DNA of 64,000 bases from Platynereis dumerilii. Its lineage: Eukaryota; Annelida; Polychaeta; Phyllodocida; Nereididae. The first letter of the stretch is position 1. Each line of letters starts with the position of its first letter. The DNA is taken from the NCBI GenBank assembly GCA_026936325.1, contig JAPTHN010000008.1, positions 48,277,706-48,341,705 on the forward strand, written 5' to 3'. Both the position numbers and the translations under genes were made by a program. Under the pieces are notes generated by a model, which was given only the letters and a program-made list of their open reading frames with translations, did no database searches and had not been told where the DNA came from. Below are positions 47,600 to 58,017 of the stretch, piece by piece.

Positions 47600-48137
47600 C
47601 CCCCCCACCGGTACGCCTATGGACCTATTCCTACTGCCATTAAGTGCTTTCTTTGTTCCACGCACACAGTGAAGTACACGAGTCATAATAAAATTAGTCA
47701 CTTGAAGGGCAGAGTGGATATTGCAAATCAGTGAATGACATTCTTTTGAAGGATATTTCAACACAATAAACAATACCTTTTGGAACAAAGAAAATACCTG
47801 AATATTTCAGAACTCTTTGGTACTTTTCTATGCAATTTCCGCTTAGTGCCTTTTGTCTCAAAGAAATCTTTCAAAATAGAACTGCTTTGCTCAATTGAAG
47901 TCTATAGCCAATTGTTACTTTCCTGCTTGGGGTTAACAACTGTTATTCAATGGCTTGATAACATTATTAAAATTTTATTAGCATTACCATCAGAAAAGTA
48001 TGACATCTACTATTATGTGGACTCCCAGGGATGTGTATAGCAACCTGTGCGAATGATTAGTTGTCTCTTCATTCCCGAAAACTTCAGACCTTTTATGAGA
48101 TTTCTGCGATTGATGTTGGCAATCTTGTTGGCTCCAC
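47600..48137 (+). promoter_or_regulatory. Upstream region of gene C
   Basis: Positions 47790-47970 match gene A upstream (CTGAATATTTCAGAACT, GCTTTGCTCAATTGAAGT, TTCAATGGCTTGATAACATT), and 47660-47840 match gene B upstream. The TATA position of gene A corresponds to GTGTATAGCAACC near 48033-48045, a weaker box. The leader ATGAGATTTCTGCG also matches gene B. Confidence 0.6.
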
Positions 48138-51100
48138 ATGGCAACCACACTACTCATACTTCTGATCGTGGGCATAAAAGGAAATTTAGGAGGTGAGTGT
48201 TGAAAATTAATATCTTCAGAAAAAGAACATTGACTGGAGGATTCTTAGAGGAGATAGCTAGAAATTTAAATAAAACTTACATCACTATTACGATTTGAAA
48301 TTATTTATTAAACAAATCTGCCTTATCCTTACACCTTGTACAAATCCCAACATTTACAATACATATCTCCCTATGCCTGATATACATACAAATTAGGCCC
48401 TATAACTAAACTCCAAAATAATGCACAAAGAATAAAGACCACGAGATGTCGCCACTAGTACTGGCGACATCCACACCCCTAGTGGTACATAAATAATTAA
48501 CAAATCTAATGTGACTCCACTTTAAATAAAACTTACAGTCTTAATGTATTAACAGACCAGCTAAGCGTTGTTTGAGTAGCTGCTCTATCAGACCACCCTG
48601 TGTCTAACAACCGGTCCTTCCAGACACGCGCCAAGCGTATATTTGCCAGCGGGGATTTTTCAAAGGTTCTGGTATTTGAGTCATCTGGTTGTCCGGAATC
48701 CAACTCTGATAACAATTGGGAATTTTGATGGGAGGTGCTATCGTCAACCGTTTCAAAGTCTGAAACCAAGATTGGCTCCGCCAAAGCGGTGCTATTATTG
48801 TAGCCTCCGCCTGTTGATCTTGAATAAGATGAAGAATATCTGGAATCATCCGAAATGGGGCATTGACCCAGTTCATTTCTTGGCCCCAATTCTGTTGGGC
48901 TAATCCATCTATGCCCTCGGTATTCGGATCCCAATACCGGCTGTTGTACCGCACCAACCTGGTATTGTTCATTCCTGCAAAACGATCCACTGTATGGGGT
49001 CCCCATATCCGATCCAAAAGTTGAAACACTTTCGGATTGAGTGCCCATTCGTAGGGGCTGGTTAGTCGAGAAAGTCGGTCTGCATGTTGATTGGCTGAAC
49101 CCGCCAAATGTTTTGCGCAAATTTTCATATTGTACTTTAGTGCCGTACTCCACACCGCCTGAGCTAACTCTGTCAAGGCCTCGCTGGGACCTCCCTGGAA
49201 ATTGATGTATGCTACTGCACTCACATTGTCTGTCAGTATCTGAACAGTCTTCCCTGTCAAATCCGGAGCAAATGTTTCCAGGCACAAAAGAATCGCCATC
49301 AACTCGCGATAATTTGAATGACTCCTTTGCAGGCGGGTATTCCATTGTCCGTGAGCTTCTTTGTTCATACAAACGCCGCCCCAGGCTGTCATCGAGGCGT
49401 CTGTTACCATCTGAGCGTCTATAACTGTCGGGATAACGGCCCGACCATTCCAAGAGTCTAGAGCTGACATCCACCATTGAAGGTCCTTGTAGGTTCCATT
49501 GTCGAGATGCAGACGGGTTTGCCATGACGTTCGAGTTGCCAGTAAACGATATATATTTCGCAGAAGGAGCTTTGCCGGTATCACTGCCTGCGACATTGCA
49601 ATGAGCTGACCCGCGATCCGGGCCAATCCGCGAGCTGTGACCGCTCCACTGTTCAACGCCCTTGATATATCCTTTTTGACTGCTGTGATACGGCCCCTTG
49701 GAATTTTGATCCATGTATTGCCGTCGGAGTTTGTCGTACTGATTACGTACCCGACGAATGTCACCGAAGTCTGAGGATTCAGACATGACTTTTCAAAGTT
49801 CACATATAATCCAAGGTCATGCAAAGTTTTTAACAAGTAATCCTTATGTACAATAATGTTCTCACAAGAACCAGTTACACAAAAGTCATCCACATATAAT
49901 GTCAAGGTGAGTCCCACCTCACGTAAGTGCGTCAAAACTGGTCTAAGTATTTTACAAAAATAATAGGGGCTCAAAGATAAACCAAACGGCAACACAGTCC
50001 ATGCGAATGTCTTACCCTTCCATCGAATGCAAAGGTATTTTTGAAAATCTTTATGCACCGGAATATTGAAATATCCAGACTTGATATCCACTGTAATCAC
50101 CTGATCTCCAGGAGTCACTTGTTCAAAAAATTTAACCACCTCTTCATTTCGGAATGATTGAGCCTTACAAAAAGAATTGACAGTACGCAGGTCAGTAACA
50201 AGCCGATAAGACTTCTTCTTTGGAACACATATAATAGGTGATATGCACCAAGGATCGTCACACTCAACTAAAGCGCCTGAACGACGTAGCGCTTGAATTT
50301 CGGAATCAAGAAACTGAGCCTCTGCAAGTTTAAATTGTTTGTTGGTAGACTGAAAACGTGCAGGTACAACATTAAATGCCAATGGCACACCGGAAGAAAC
50401 CCAATCAATGATCACATCATGCGCTCCAATGTCACGCCACTTACTAACACAGTTTTGAACATTTCCAGCAATAAACACTGACTCAGTTTTCTGCATTGTC
50501 ATTATTGCCGGTATTCACATTCTGTGAACCAGGTCGACGATTGGGAAGCGACCTGTTGCCAAATGAGTGAAAAACGTCGCCCCTGTTACTCTGGCCTCTG
50601 TAGGTTCCTCTGTAGCCACGGCCTCGATAATTATAAGAATTGTTCGAATTGGAAGACGAAGGGTTGAATCTTGACCTAGCATTTTGTAACTCAACCGCAG
50701 CCTGTAAGCGTGATAACGAACCTTGGTCAAAGGTGGAGCTTCCCTTCTGCAACATTTCATAGGTTTTCGCAACCTCTTTATTGAATGACGACTTCACCAC
50801 AAGCGATGTGAATTTTGATTGCAGAAATGAAATTTGCGCATGTATAACTTTCTCCAGAATAGCTAAGTCCGCCTCATCAATCCTTGATCCTTCTCTGTAT
50901 TTGTCTTTCATAACCACACACCATTTCATGCATGTCTCACTGTATCTGGCACATTTAGTAACAACTGCACTTGTTGGCTGACACTCTGCATTAATCCCAG
51001 TTTTATAATCAAACACTCTGAGTTCATTAGGCAATTGGACACCTTTTAGGGAATCCCGAACCTGTTCATAGTACTTTTCGACCTCACATGGATCATCATA

Positions 51101-54100
51101 ATTAGACAGAGAGCCCACGTGGTCACGACGGGGACTGTCACTTGTAAAATCGCCCACCTGTGAGCTTGTGTTGGTATTTTCCACCCTCTGTTCGACTGAT
51201 TTCAGCCTTGTATCAATGTCCTGCTGTAGCTTGAGTACATCATCGAGTTTCTTTCCCAAATTCTCCATGCCAAGACACTTAAAATTTCAATCCAAACACT
51301 GATAGTGAATATTTTTTGCAACTCATTGCAAAAGGCCTCTTTCTGTGGGAATGCACAAAGAATAAAGACCACGAGATGTCGCCACTAGTACTGGCGACAT
51401 CCACACCCCTAGTGGTACATAAATAATTAACAAATCTAATGTGACTCCACTTATATGTGATTAAATGAAGCTCTGGTAATTTGGATACTCGGGAGGCAAA
51501 GTCAACCAACCCTGAATTTTGGCATTTCCATGTTTCCATGGTTTTGGGCATAACATTGTGTCCTCTATCTGATTGTTATGTTATCTAATTTTTAAAATAG
51601 TTAATTTCGAAAGTCCCAATTAGGTTGTCATGATTGCAAAATAAGTAAGTTAAATACCTTCTGAACCATGAGCATTACAAATTCGGTCAAGACCGATTTT
51701 GAATTTCAGGGTTGGTTCACTTTGCCTCCCAGAGATCCATTTATAATAGGGGGGGGGGGGTGATAATTCCAAAATGTTCCTGTGTGGCATTTTTTGTGTG
51801 ACCTGGACCAAGTTAGGCAACACGGTTGCACCCGTTTGTCAATATAAGCCGAAAACCCATTGGACGGAGCCTTTGAAGGTTGACGCGAAGAAATAATGAC
51901 GAAAATTACCCAAAAAAATCATATCTCGAGAACTATTGGTCTTAGAGACTTGTGAATAGGCTCAAATTAACCGGAATTCTCACTTTTATATGAGTGTTTC
52001 ATAGTAACTATAGGCCTAAGTGCAATACTTTTTTTGTTATTGGACAAAAACTGATTTTTTTGTTCTTTTCCGATAGTATACAAACGTAAACTCGCATTGC
52101 AGACTGTGTGTGTAGTGTTAGAGCCTAAATAATTGCAAAAATTGCTCAATCTATGTTTACATTTAATATATATATATATATATATATATATGCATTTGAC
52201 AGTTCTATTCCATATTATTAATTACTGAATCATACTATACCAAGTTGTTGCATACCGTGCACAGATTATGCTTAAATTGATTTGATCAGCGAGATACTTG
52301 ATTTACTTATGACAATAACATTAATATTTAGTTTCATATAAATGCGTGGTATTCTCTTTGGAGCTATCTTAAAAGTCTTGAGGTTCACTGACAAGATCTT
52401 TGACAAGCTTATAAAACAAGTGACATTAACAACACCATAATAATTCTATTTAACATGTGAGACAACAGTAATGCCGTAATGGCATGAAATTAACTTGAAG
52501 AGGATAGCATAAATAATGAATCTATTAATACTAAAAGTCAAATACTGGAAAATGACATCCAGGATGGACAAGTAACTCTAAAATTGATTGTTAATCAGAT
52601 TCATTTGTTTCCTATGCTCATCTTGCAGTAACAGGGGCATCAGTTTCATTTTAATGTGGTGGGGCAAGTAGCCGTCACATCTTCGTGGAAGATGTCAGAG
52701 GAAAAATTATAAATTTTTTTTATTCAGAAACATGTATTCTTTGGTCAAAATGTGGTGGGGCAAATGCCCCACCAGCCCCACCTACAATGATGCCACTGTG
52801 CAGCAATGATTATAAAAAGAAAATAGAGGATTTTTCAAGAAGTCTTAAGAGAAACAAGAAGATGAGACAGGATCTAATCATTTTTAACAGAAGTATGACT
52901 AAACAAAACAATTTACAATGTATTGACTGTGCCTGACACCTTAATGCACAAAATTTTTATCAGGAATATTGGTCCATACCCCCAAAGTTTGGGTTTGCAT
53001 ATAGCTCTGAAAATAGAGTAAGCTGTTTCTCTGAGGAGAGAAAGATTAAGCTGAAACATCTACCTCAGCCAAGTGACCTTGTGCCAATCCCAGGGACTTC
53101 TTAAAAAATACAGTTCTTTCTCCAACACCCCCTTGCTTAATTCTGTGGTGAATGCCTTCAGTGACATTGAATTCTCCAGCATCTTGTGACTGAGCACTCT
53201 GTTTTTAGCACTCTTTATCTCGTTGAACCAACTGACTTTTGACCAATGAACAGGTAACCAAAGAAAAGCAAAAGTTACACAGACAACATGTGACAAAAGA
53301 TGATCAGGAAGTACTACTTGAGGACAAGTCAATCAATTTATTGTTCAGAAACAATTTCAGGCATGAAACTGGGATGTTGAGAATCTTTCTTCTCTAACAA
53401 GTTAGCCATGCAAGTCAATAGAGATGTTGACAATCTCTGTAAAGTACTAAAAATTAAAAAAAAAGAAGTTTTATTCATCAGGTTAGGTTATTTATTTAGT
53501 CAATCAAGTCTGTTTGAAAAATGGATGTGGCTTCCTAGAATTTGTGACATGTTTCTACAGAAGATGGAATAAACATAAGCCTTTTTTGTGAACGGGAACT
53601 AAATATTTCTGCTTACCAATATTAGGTTGAAAATTCAAGATCACCTTTGTACATCAGAATATCTGATCCATCACCACCATAAGAAGCCACACATTCACAG
53701 CTTAACCTTGATAATGCTGCTTCAGTTTGCAAAACCTGTCAGTGTCCTCTAGATAAGAAAAGAAACTAACCAAAAAGTAAAATTACAAATATAGTGAAAT
53801 GTGCTGTCCCCAGGAGACTCCTTACATTTTCTTACATGAAAATTGGTAAACAAAATTAGGCCTACATTTCTTCACCAAACACACACTTACTTTAAAATAT
53901 GAGGAAATGACTAAAGACAAATAAATCCCAAGTCATTATAGTGCTGACGAGGATAAAACCAGAACACATACATCACCTAAGACAAAGATAGACACTGTTA
54001 CACAGAAAGACTGATTTGGCTAAAACTGCAACATCAATCTTCAATGTTTAGGATGATACTTTAATTTTTGGATGATAGAGCAAGTGGAGCAGAAATTTTT

Positions 54101-55008
54101 TAAAGCTAACATTATTCAAATAAGGCCTGTAAAGTTCCAAAAAAATCGAAAATATAAGGTTTTGCACAAAATCAAGGTTTTTTGGCTATATCTTAAAAAA
54201 TAAGGCAGATAGGCATATATTTACTATGAAAGACGAATATAAACTTAGGGATTGCGAATAATTTGAGCCTATTTTGAAGTCTGTGTGTGCATTGGTTCTC
54301 GAGATATGGCATCTTCGGGTAATTTTGCAGTCGGAGCAAAAGCCGTTATCTCCAAAGACTCCGTCCATATGGGTTTTTAAAACCAAATAATGCAATTGAG
54401 GTACCTTTGGGTTTCTTTTGACCTATATTTTCATATTCCATCCACACAGGTATGATTTTCTAAAATTTTTGAAATAACACCCCCCCCTATAAATTATAAA
54501 CTTCATGTGTTACACTGTATTGTTGAGGTCTTGGTTTTCTTTTCAAGGATTTGTGACTGTCCGTCAATGGCATCCAAAGAATGATCCAAGCATCTTAAAC
54601 ATGGGAGACAACAATTACAGCACATGCTATCCTTTGAAAAGTATGTCTTCATCCGCCGTAGTCTTAACTGCCGAGAAAATACACACAGAAGATGCCAGAC
54701 ACATGGAAGTAGTTGTCAAGGGCAGCCATCTTTATTGCGGACTCTTTGACCCTTCCTGCACACAACTCGCAATGCAAGTTTTCGCAAGAGCCTTCAAGGA
54801 TTCGGTGGATGAACCGGATTGTACACCAGTCTGCGGTGATGAAGTTTTGTGTACTTTGGAGTGGAATTTTAGAAAAAAACGCTGTTATTTTAAATGTGTT
54901 TGCCCAACAGGTGGATGTAAAGAATACATCTTTGTGTTCAACAGAGCTTTGGCTAAAATAAGCAACAAAATGAAAGTCTGTAACCTTTTTATCCATGAAT
55001 ATGATTGA
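48138..55008 (+). CDS. Gene C: secreted eleven-cysteine protein
   Basis: Exon 1 (48138-48192) encodes the signal peptide MATTLLILLIVGIKGNLGG with a phase-1 GTGAGT donor. Exon 2 (54548-55008) follows a TTTTCTTTTCAAG acceptor and completes a 171-residue product. The body keeps all eleven cysteines and the GSHLYCGLFDPSC, DEPDCTPVC, CVCPTGGCKE and MKVCNLFIHEYD blocks. The frame is continuous. The 6.4 kb intron holds a DIRS-like element in antisense and a 2.75 kb fold-back element. The first part of the mature chain (NYSTCYP) and the last strand (KVCNLFI) loosely recall galactose-binding-like domains, but this is only a guess. Pairing of the two exons is inferred from phase, order and homology to gene B. 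Confidence 0.78.
48420..48522. repeat. Terminal direct repeat of the DIRS-like element (left)
   Basis: Identical to 51350-51452. Within it, GATGTCGCC and GGCGACATC form a perfect 9-bp stem around ACTAGTACT, so each repeat can fold into a hairpin. Confidence 0.9.
48604..50502 (-). CDS. Reverse transcriptase-RNase H of the DIRS-like element
   Basis: A 632-codon frame. The RT domain has a DLR fingers block (VTDLRTVNSF), VDIKSGYF, LPFGLSLSP and the YVDD active site (LTLYVDDFCV). The RNase H domain follows, with TDASMTAWGG, the YRELMAI Glu, LTDNVSAV and HADRLSR. The order RT then RNase H without protease or DDE integrase, and the RNase H style, fit the DIRS order. It overlaps the gag-like frame by about 20 bases. 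A long second open frame lies in the same strand beneath it and is judged a shadow. Confidence 0.85.
   Translation of the reverse strand: MTMQKTESVFIAGNVQNCVSKWRDIGAHDVIIDWVSSGVPLAFNVVPARFQSTNKQFKLAEAQFLDSEIQALRRSGALVECDDPWCISPIICVPKKKSYRLVTDLRTVNSFCKAQSFRNEEVVKFFEQVTPGDQVITVDIKSGYFNIPVHKDFQKYLCIRWKGKTFAWTVLPFGLSLSPYYFCKILRPVLTHLREVGLTLTLYVDDFCVTGSCENIIVHKDYLLKTLHDLGLYVNFEKSCLNPQTSVTFVGYVISTTNSDGNTWIKIPRGRITAVKKDISRALNSGAVTARGLARIAGQLIAMSQAVIPAKLLLRNIYRLLATRTSWQTRLHLDNGTYKDLQWWMSALDSWNGRAVIPTVIDAQMVTDASMTAWGGVCMNKEAHGQWNTRLQRSHSNYRELMAILLCLETFAPDLTGKTVQILTDNVSAVAYINFQGGPSEALTELAQAVWSTALKYNMKICAKHLAGSANQHADRLSRLTSPYEWALNPKVFQLLDRIWGPHTVDRFAGMNNTRLVRYNSRYWDPNTEGIDGLAQQNWGQEMNWVNAPFRMIPDILHLIQDQQAEATIIAPLWRSQSWFQTLKRLTIAPPIKIPNCYQSWIPDNQMTQIPEPLKNPRWQIYAWRVSGRTGC
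50483..51268 (-). CDS. Gag-like protein of the DIRS-like element
   Basis: A 261-codon frame beginning MENLGKKLDDVLKLQQD, a short coiled-coil-like stretch, followed by a helical core and a Gly/Arg/Asn-rich basic tail (RGRGYRGTYRGQSNRG) typical of nucleic-acid-binding gag tails. It precedes the RT frame in the usual order. No zinc knuckle is seen. Confidence 0.7.
   Translation of the reverse strand: MENLGKKLDDVLKLQQDIDTRLKSVEQRVENTNTSSQVGDFTSDSPRRDHVGSLSNYDDPCEVEKYYEQVRDSLKGVQLPNELRVFDYKTGINAECQPTSAVVTKCARYSETCMKWCVVMKDKYREGSRIDEADLAILEKVIHAQISFLQSKFTSLVVKSSFNKEVAKTYEMLQKGSSTFDQGSLSRLQAAVELQNARSRFNPSSSNSNNSYNYRGRGYRGTYRGQSNRGDVFHSFGNRSLPNRRPGSQNVNTGNNDNAEN
51350..51452. repeat. Terminal direct repeat of the DIRS-like element (right)
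   Basis: Identical to the left copy over 103 bp, including the GATGTCGCC hairpin stem. Confidence 0.9.
52632..52800. mobile_element. MITE family M1, copy 2
   Basis: Ends ACAGGGGCATCAG and TGATGCCACTGTG are inverted, and the body matches 21418-21574. It is nested in the fold-back element. Confidence 0.7.
52801..54100. other. Interior of the fold-back element, nothing recognised
   Basis: AT-rich sequence in the gene C intron without a supported exon or transposase. Confidence 0.4.
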
Positions 55009-55040
55009 AATGCAGACAATACTTGACACTGACAAGTATA

Positions 55041-55904
55041 AGGGTCATTCTCAAATTGCGGGACAATTTGAGTCACTTCAGTTCCCTGACATTAATTTGA
55101 ATGCAATTGATATCTGAAGCGTCACTCGACATCTGTTATTCATATTTCTATTTAGAACCACTGCAGTGGTTTTTCCCTGTCACTGGACCTGACATGACAA
55201 AATCAAGTGTTAATTTTCCTCCTAAAGTACCATTATTTCCAAAGTTTCTATACACGATTCATGAGAATATAGACTTGAATTAATATATACATCATATTTA
55301 ACTTTTTTCTTGTTTCATTTCATTGAATTAATTGATGTAAAATATGTGTCACTAGTTTATGTTAATTTTTTTGTCCTCTCCGTTACCAGGCATAGCTCGG
55401 CTCGCTATTGTTTTTAATGAGCAATTTCCACTCAATGTTGTAAGATGCGCATGCGCCAAACTACCACAGCTTTGCAGATTTTCATTAAACAGGTATTCAA
55501 CAAGTTAAGGCATAATTTTCATTGAAACATTTTTTGGTCCCACTGAAATGTCCACTCCGTTACCTCCAATTCCGAGCTTACCAGTGATACCTTTTCAAAG
55601 AAATTTTATGTATATATTGCTGAGGGTGACAGGATTCAATAGAATGCAATCAAAACTTTTTATCTCCCAAATAGAATGCACTATTAAGAGAAAACCAAAC
55701 CGTTCCTGTCCACTCCGTTACCACAAAAAATCGATATTTAATTTAAAAAATGATTGATCTGAGATGAAGTACTTCTGAAAATAGGACTTACATAATTTTT
55801 TTCTATTTTTAAATTGCTCAAAATGCAGGTTTTTTGCATCAAAAGTCCACTCCGTTACCACATTTTCCAGGGCATTTTGTCCCGAAATTTGAGAATGGCC
55901 CATA
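55041..55904. mobile_element. Inverted-repeat element with CCACTCCGTTACC motifs
   Basis: GGGTCATTCTCAAATTGCGG at the left and its near-inverted form at 55867-55904 bound the element. CCACTCCGTTACC recurs near 55553, 55711 and 55848, and a variant near 55375. It starts 33 bp after the gene C stop, so it probably lies in the 3' untranslated region. Confidence 0.65.
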
Positions 55905-56680
55905 AATTCTTCAGAGAATCCTTAGTAGTATAGGTCTTACATTCAACCTACCATATTTAAGATGCTGGTATTACCCATTCAACCTTGTATTTATATGTAT
56001 TCGACATCACTGAACTTTTGAGTCATAATAATCATTTTTTAAATGTTGCACTGTAGACATTGACTTAAAATATGTAAAGTTTAATATTACACTGATCAAC
56101 ACGGATTTTGTTTGAATTCATGTACAATTGTAGGCCTACATACATACACGTGATCTTAATTATACAATCCTACTACTTCTTTCTCCGTCCTCGTCTCCTT
56201 CTTCTGTGTCTGCTCCTCTCCAAATATTTCTTGTTTCCCTTCTTCTTTTCTCTACTCTTCTCCAATCTTCTTTTGCTCTTCTTTTTCTTCTTCTCCAAAG
56301 GTGAACATTCTTTGCCAATTTCCCGCTTCTTCCCTTCCCACCTTTTTTCAGCTCTCTCTATATATATATTTATTTTGTACTCATGGTACAATGCAAATAG
56401 GAATAAATATGAAATTAATTAGAATTGTGAAATGTAATTAGTTAATTCTAAAAGTTCATTTTGATCAAAGCCTTAGATCTCAAAACATGCAGTCATTCTC
56501 CAGGACTCTTCTTATTTCCTTGATTAGATTAGCCCTGTCACATACCCCTGGGTACTGTGACTGTGAGTCACATAAATTGTTCGAAAGGGCTAAATTTGTG
56601 CAAATTATCCCACCAGGAAAGGAAGACTCGCATGTGAAGAGAAGTGATTTCATGTTGCTGTTGTCCGAGCTAAAAATTCC
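55905..56680. other. Intergenic, pyrimidine-rich tract
   Basis: Positions 56175-56350 are CT-rich on the plus strand and give a false Lys/Arg-rich frame on the minus strand. No gene is recognised. Confidence 0.45.
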
Positions 56681-57181
56681 TTAGTATAATCCCGTGAATT
56701 GGTTGCACAGAAGGACCTCAATAGATTCACTTTCGACTAGATGAGGTAAAATTATTGATCGACTGTCATTAGGTAAACACCAAATCTTACGCACAGCCTT
56801 CCACCAGGCAACACAAAAACTAGTCACTTTTTTGTCACACAAGTCCCAAGTTTCAGTACCATACAGATGACAGCACTGGCTGTTGAAGACAGTTGAGCAT
56901 GTATACTGATCGTGGAACAGCTTTAAATTAGCAAGAAAGCTATTGGTCCGTCCTATGAAGTCGCATCTCTTTCTCTGAATGTCATCATCATCCTTCAAAT
57001 CTGCTCTTACAATGTTCCCAAGCTGAGCTCCCTTGATCAGAAAACTGGGGGAACTTAAATTCCCTGCTACAGCTCCCCAATCTTCAGTGATGTAAATACA
57101 ACATGTTGCTTCTTTCAGTCCACCAGGTAGCCCTACTATCAGCCAAATTGTACTCAGGTGGCAGGATTTTTTCCCTTTCAA
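56681..57181 (-). pseudogene. LINE reverse transcriptase C-terminal fragment
   Basis: The minus-strand frame reads GNIVRADLKDDDDIQRKRCD, then FLANLKLF, LYGTETWDLCDKK, VAWWKAVRKIWCLP and HLVESESIEVLLCNQF. This is the thumb and C-terminal region seen in CR1/Jockey-type LINEs (a YLGHIITDDLSDDDDI-like start). The catalytic palm and endonuclease are absent, so it is a 5'-truncated or fragmented dead copy. Confidence 0.7.
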
Positions 57182-57439
57182 AAATTAGGAATGCCACTGC
57201 TGCACCAATCAAGAGCTCCCACAATGAAAATTTTAAAAATTTTATCTCTGGTTTTCATAATATTTGAGTCATTATCCTGACATCATTTCCCAGTAAGCCA
57301 GCAAACATCATTTGCTTTTTGCAATCTGACAAGAGGGACATACCATGGGAAGCAAGACAAGTCACATGGTAGGATTTGTTGATGTCAGACCAAAACTTTT
57401 ACGAATGTTTTTATTCAAAATTATGAAATAAAATTACAT

Positions 57440-57830
57440 TGTTGCTCTCAAATATGGAATAATTCAACATTCTCCATTGAAATTGGCAATTTTTAGAACT
57501 TCTGCTGGAGCACATGATGGTCTGAATCAATGGTAACTACTTCCTATGACTGCTAAAGGGAAGAACAAACTGTCACTTAAAACCCATGTTGCAGCGTTAA
57601 CCCCAGGAAAAGTTGCAGCAGCACAAAATATGGAAATTCAGGGGGTGGTGAGGTACATTCAACCAAAAAGTTTTAGTTGTTGCAAAGAGTGTAGCTTACA
57701 AGGAATGATTTGAGAAGATGACTTGACCTTTACAATGGACCTCCCTTAAATCCAAACACTGACGTTCACTTTTATTTGACCCCTTTTTTCCAAAACAGAT
57801 TCCGTATTTATGAACAGGAGTGTATATTCG
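57440..57830. repeat. Dispersed repeat R4, copy 2
   Basis: It matches 44455-44745 in the same orientation but with a 100-bp insertion near 57560-57690. It lies directly left of the T1 element, and the two may be parts of one larger family. Confidence 0.65.
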
Positions 57831-58017
57831 GAATGACAACTGGAGGGATATTACTGAGAGGTGATTGCAAGCTAGTGCTGCTCTCAAATTTCCTACCGGT
57901 TTAATTCCAAGATGGACAATTTGGACATGTCCTCTGACTTGGTCATGACTGGGACATTTTTTGTGCCTCTCAGACAAAAACAGAGAGTGCACTTTAAAAT
58001 TTTAATTTGGAGTCAAC

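Larger units (their letters stand above)
48420..51452 (-). mobile_element. DIRS-like retroelement in the gene C intron
   Basis: Two identical 103-bp direct repeats (48420-48522 and 51350-51452) bound a gag-like frame and a reverse transcriptase/RNase H frame, both on the minus strand. A short motif, TAAATAAAACTTACA, occurs at 48268-48283 and again next to the left repeat, which may reflect the split-repeat ends of DIRS-order elements; the true left end may therefore be near 48267. No tyrosine recombinase part is visible in this copy. The two frames look open, and the identical repeats imply a recent insertion. The RT-RH type is DIRS-like rather than LTR-integrase type. Confidence 0.75.
51740..54490. 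mobile_element. 2.75 kb fold-back element with long inverted ends
   Basis: The left end (G-run, then GTGATAATTCCAAAAT, CCTGTGTGG, AACCCATTGGACGGAG, AAAATTACCC, ATATCTCGAGAAC, AATAGGCTCAAATTA, TTTCATAGTAA) is found inverted and in order at 54180-54490. Arms are about 350-400 bp and diverged. Between them are a (TA)n run at 52167-52191, the M1 MITE and unassigned sequence. It ends some 60 bp before gene C exon 2. Confidence 0.65.

Noticed and set aside
47246-47788. A 180-codon minus-strand frame upstream of gene C
   Set aside because: It overlaps the conserved upstream region shared by genes A-C and contains poly-G/C and repeat sequence; no domain or splice support.
48533-49786. A 417-codon open frame beneath the RT-RH frame on the same strand
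   Set aside because: Its composition (Ser/Gly/Arg-rich, no domain order) fits a shifted reading of the RT-RH coding sequence, so I treat it as a shadow.
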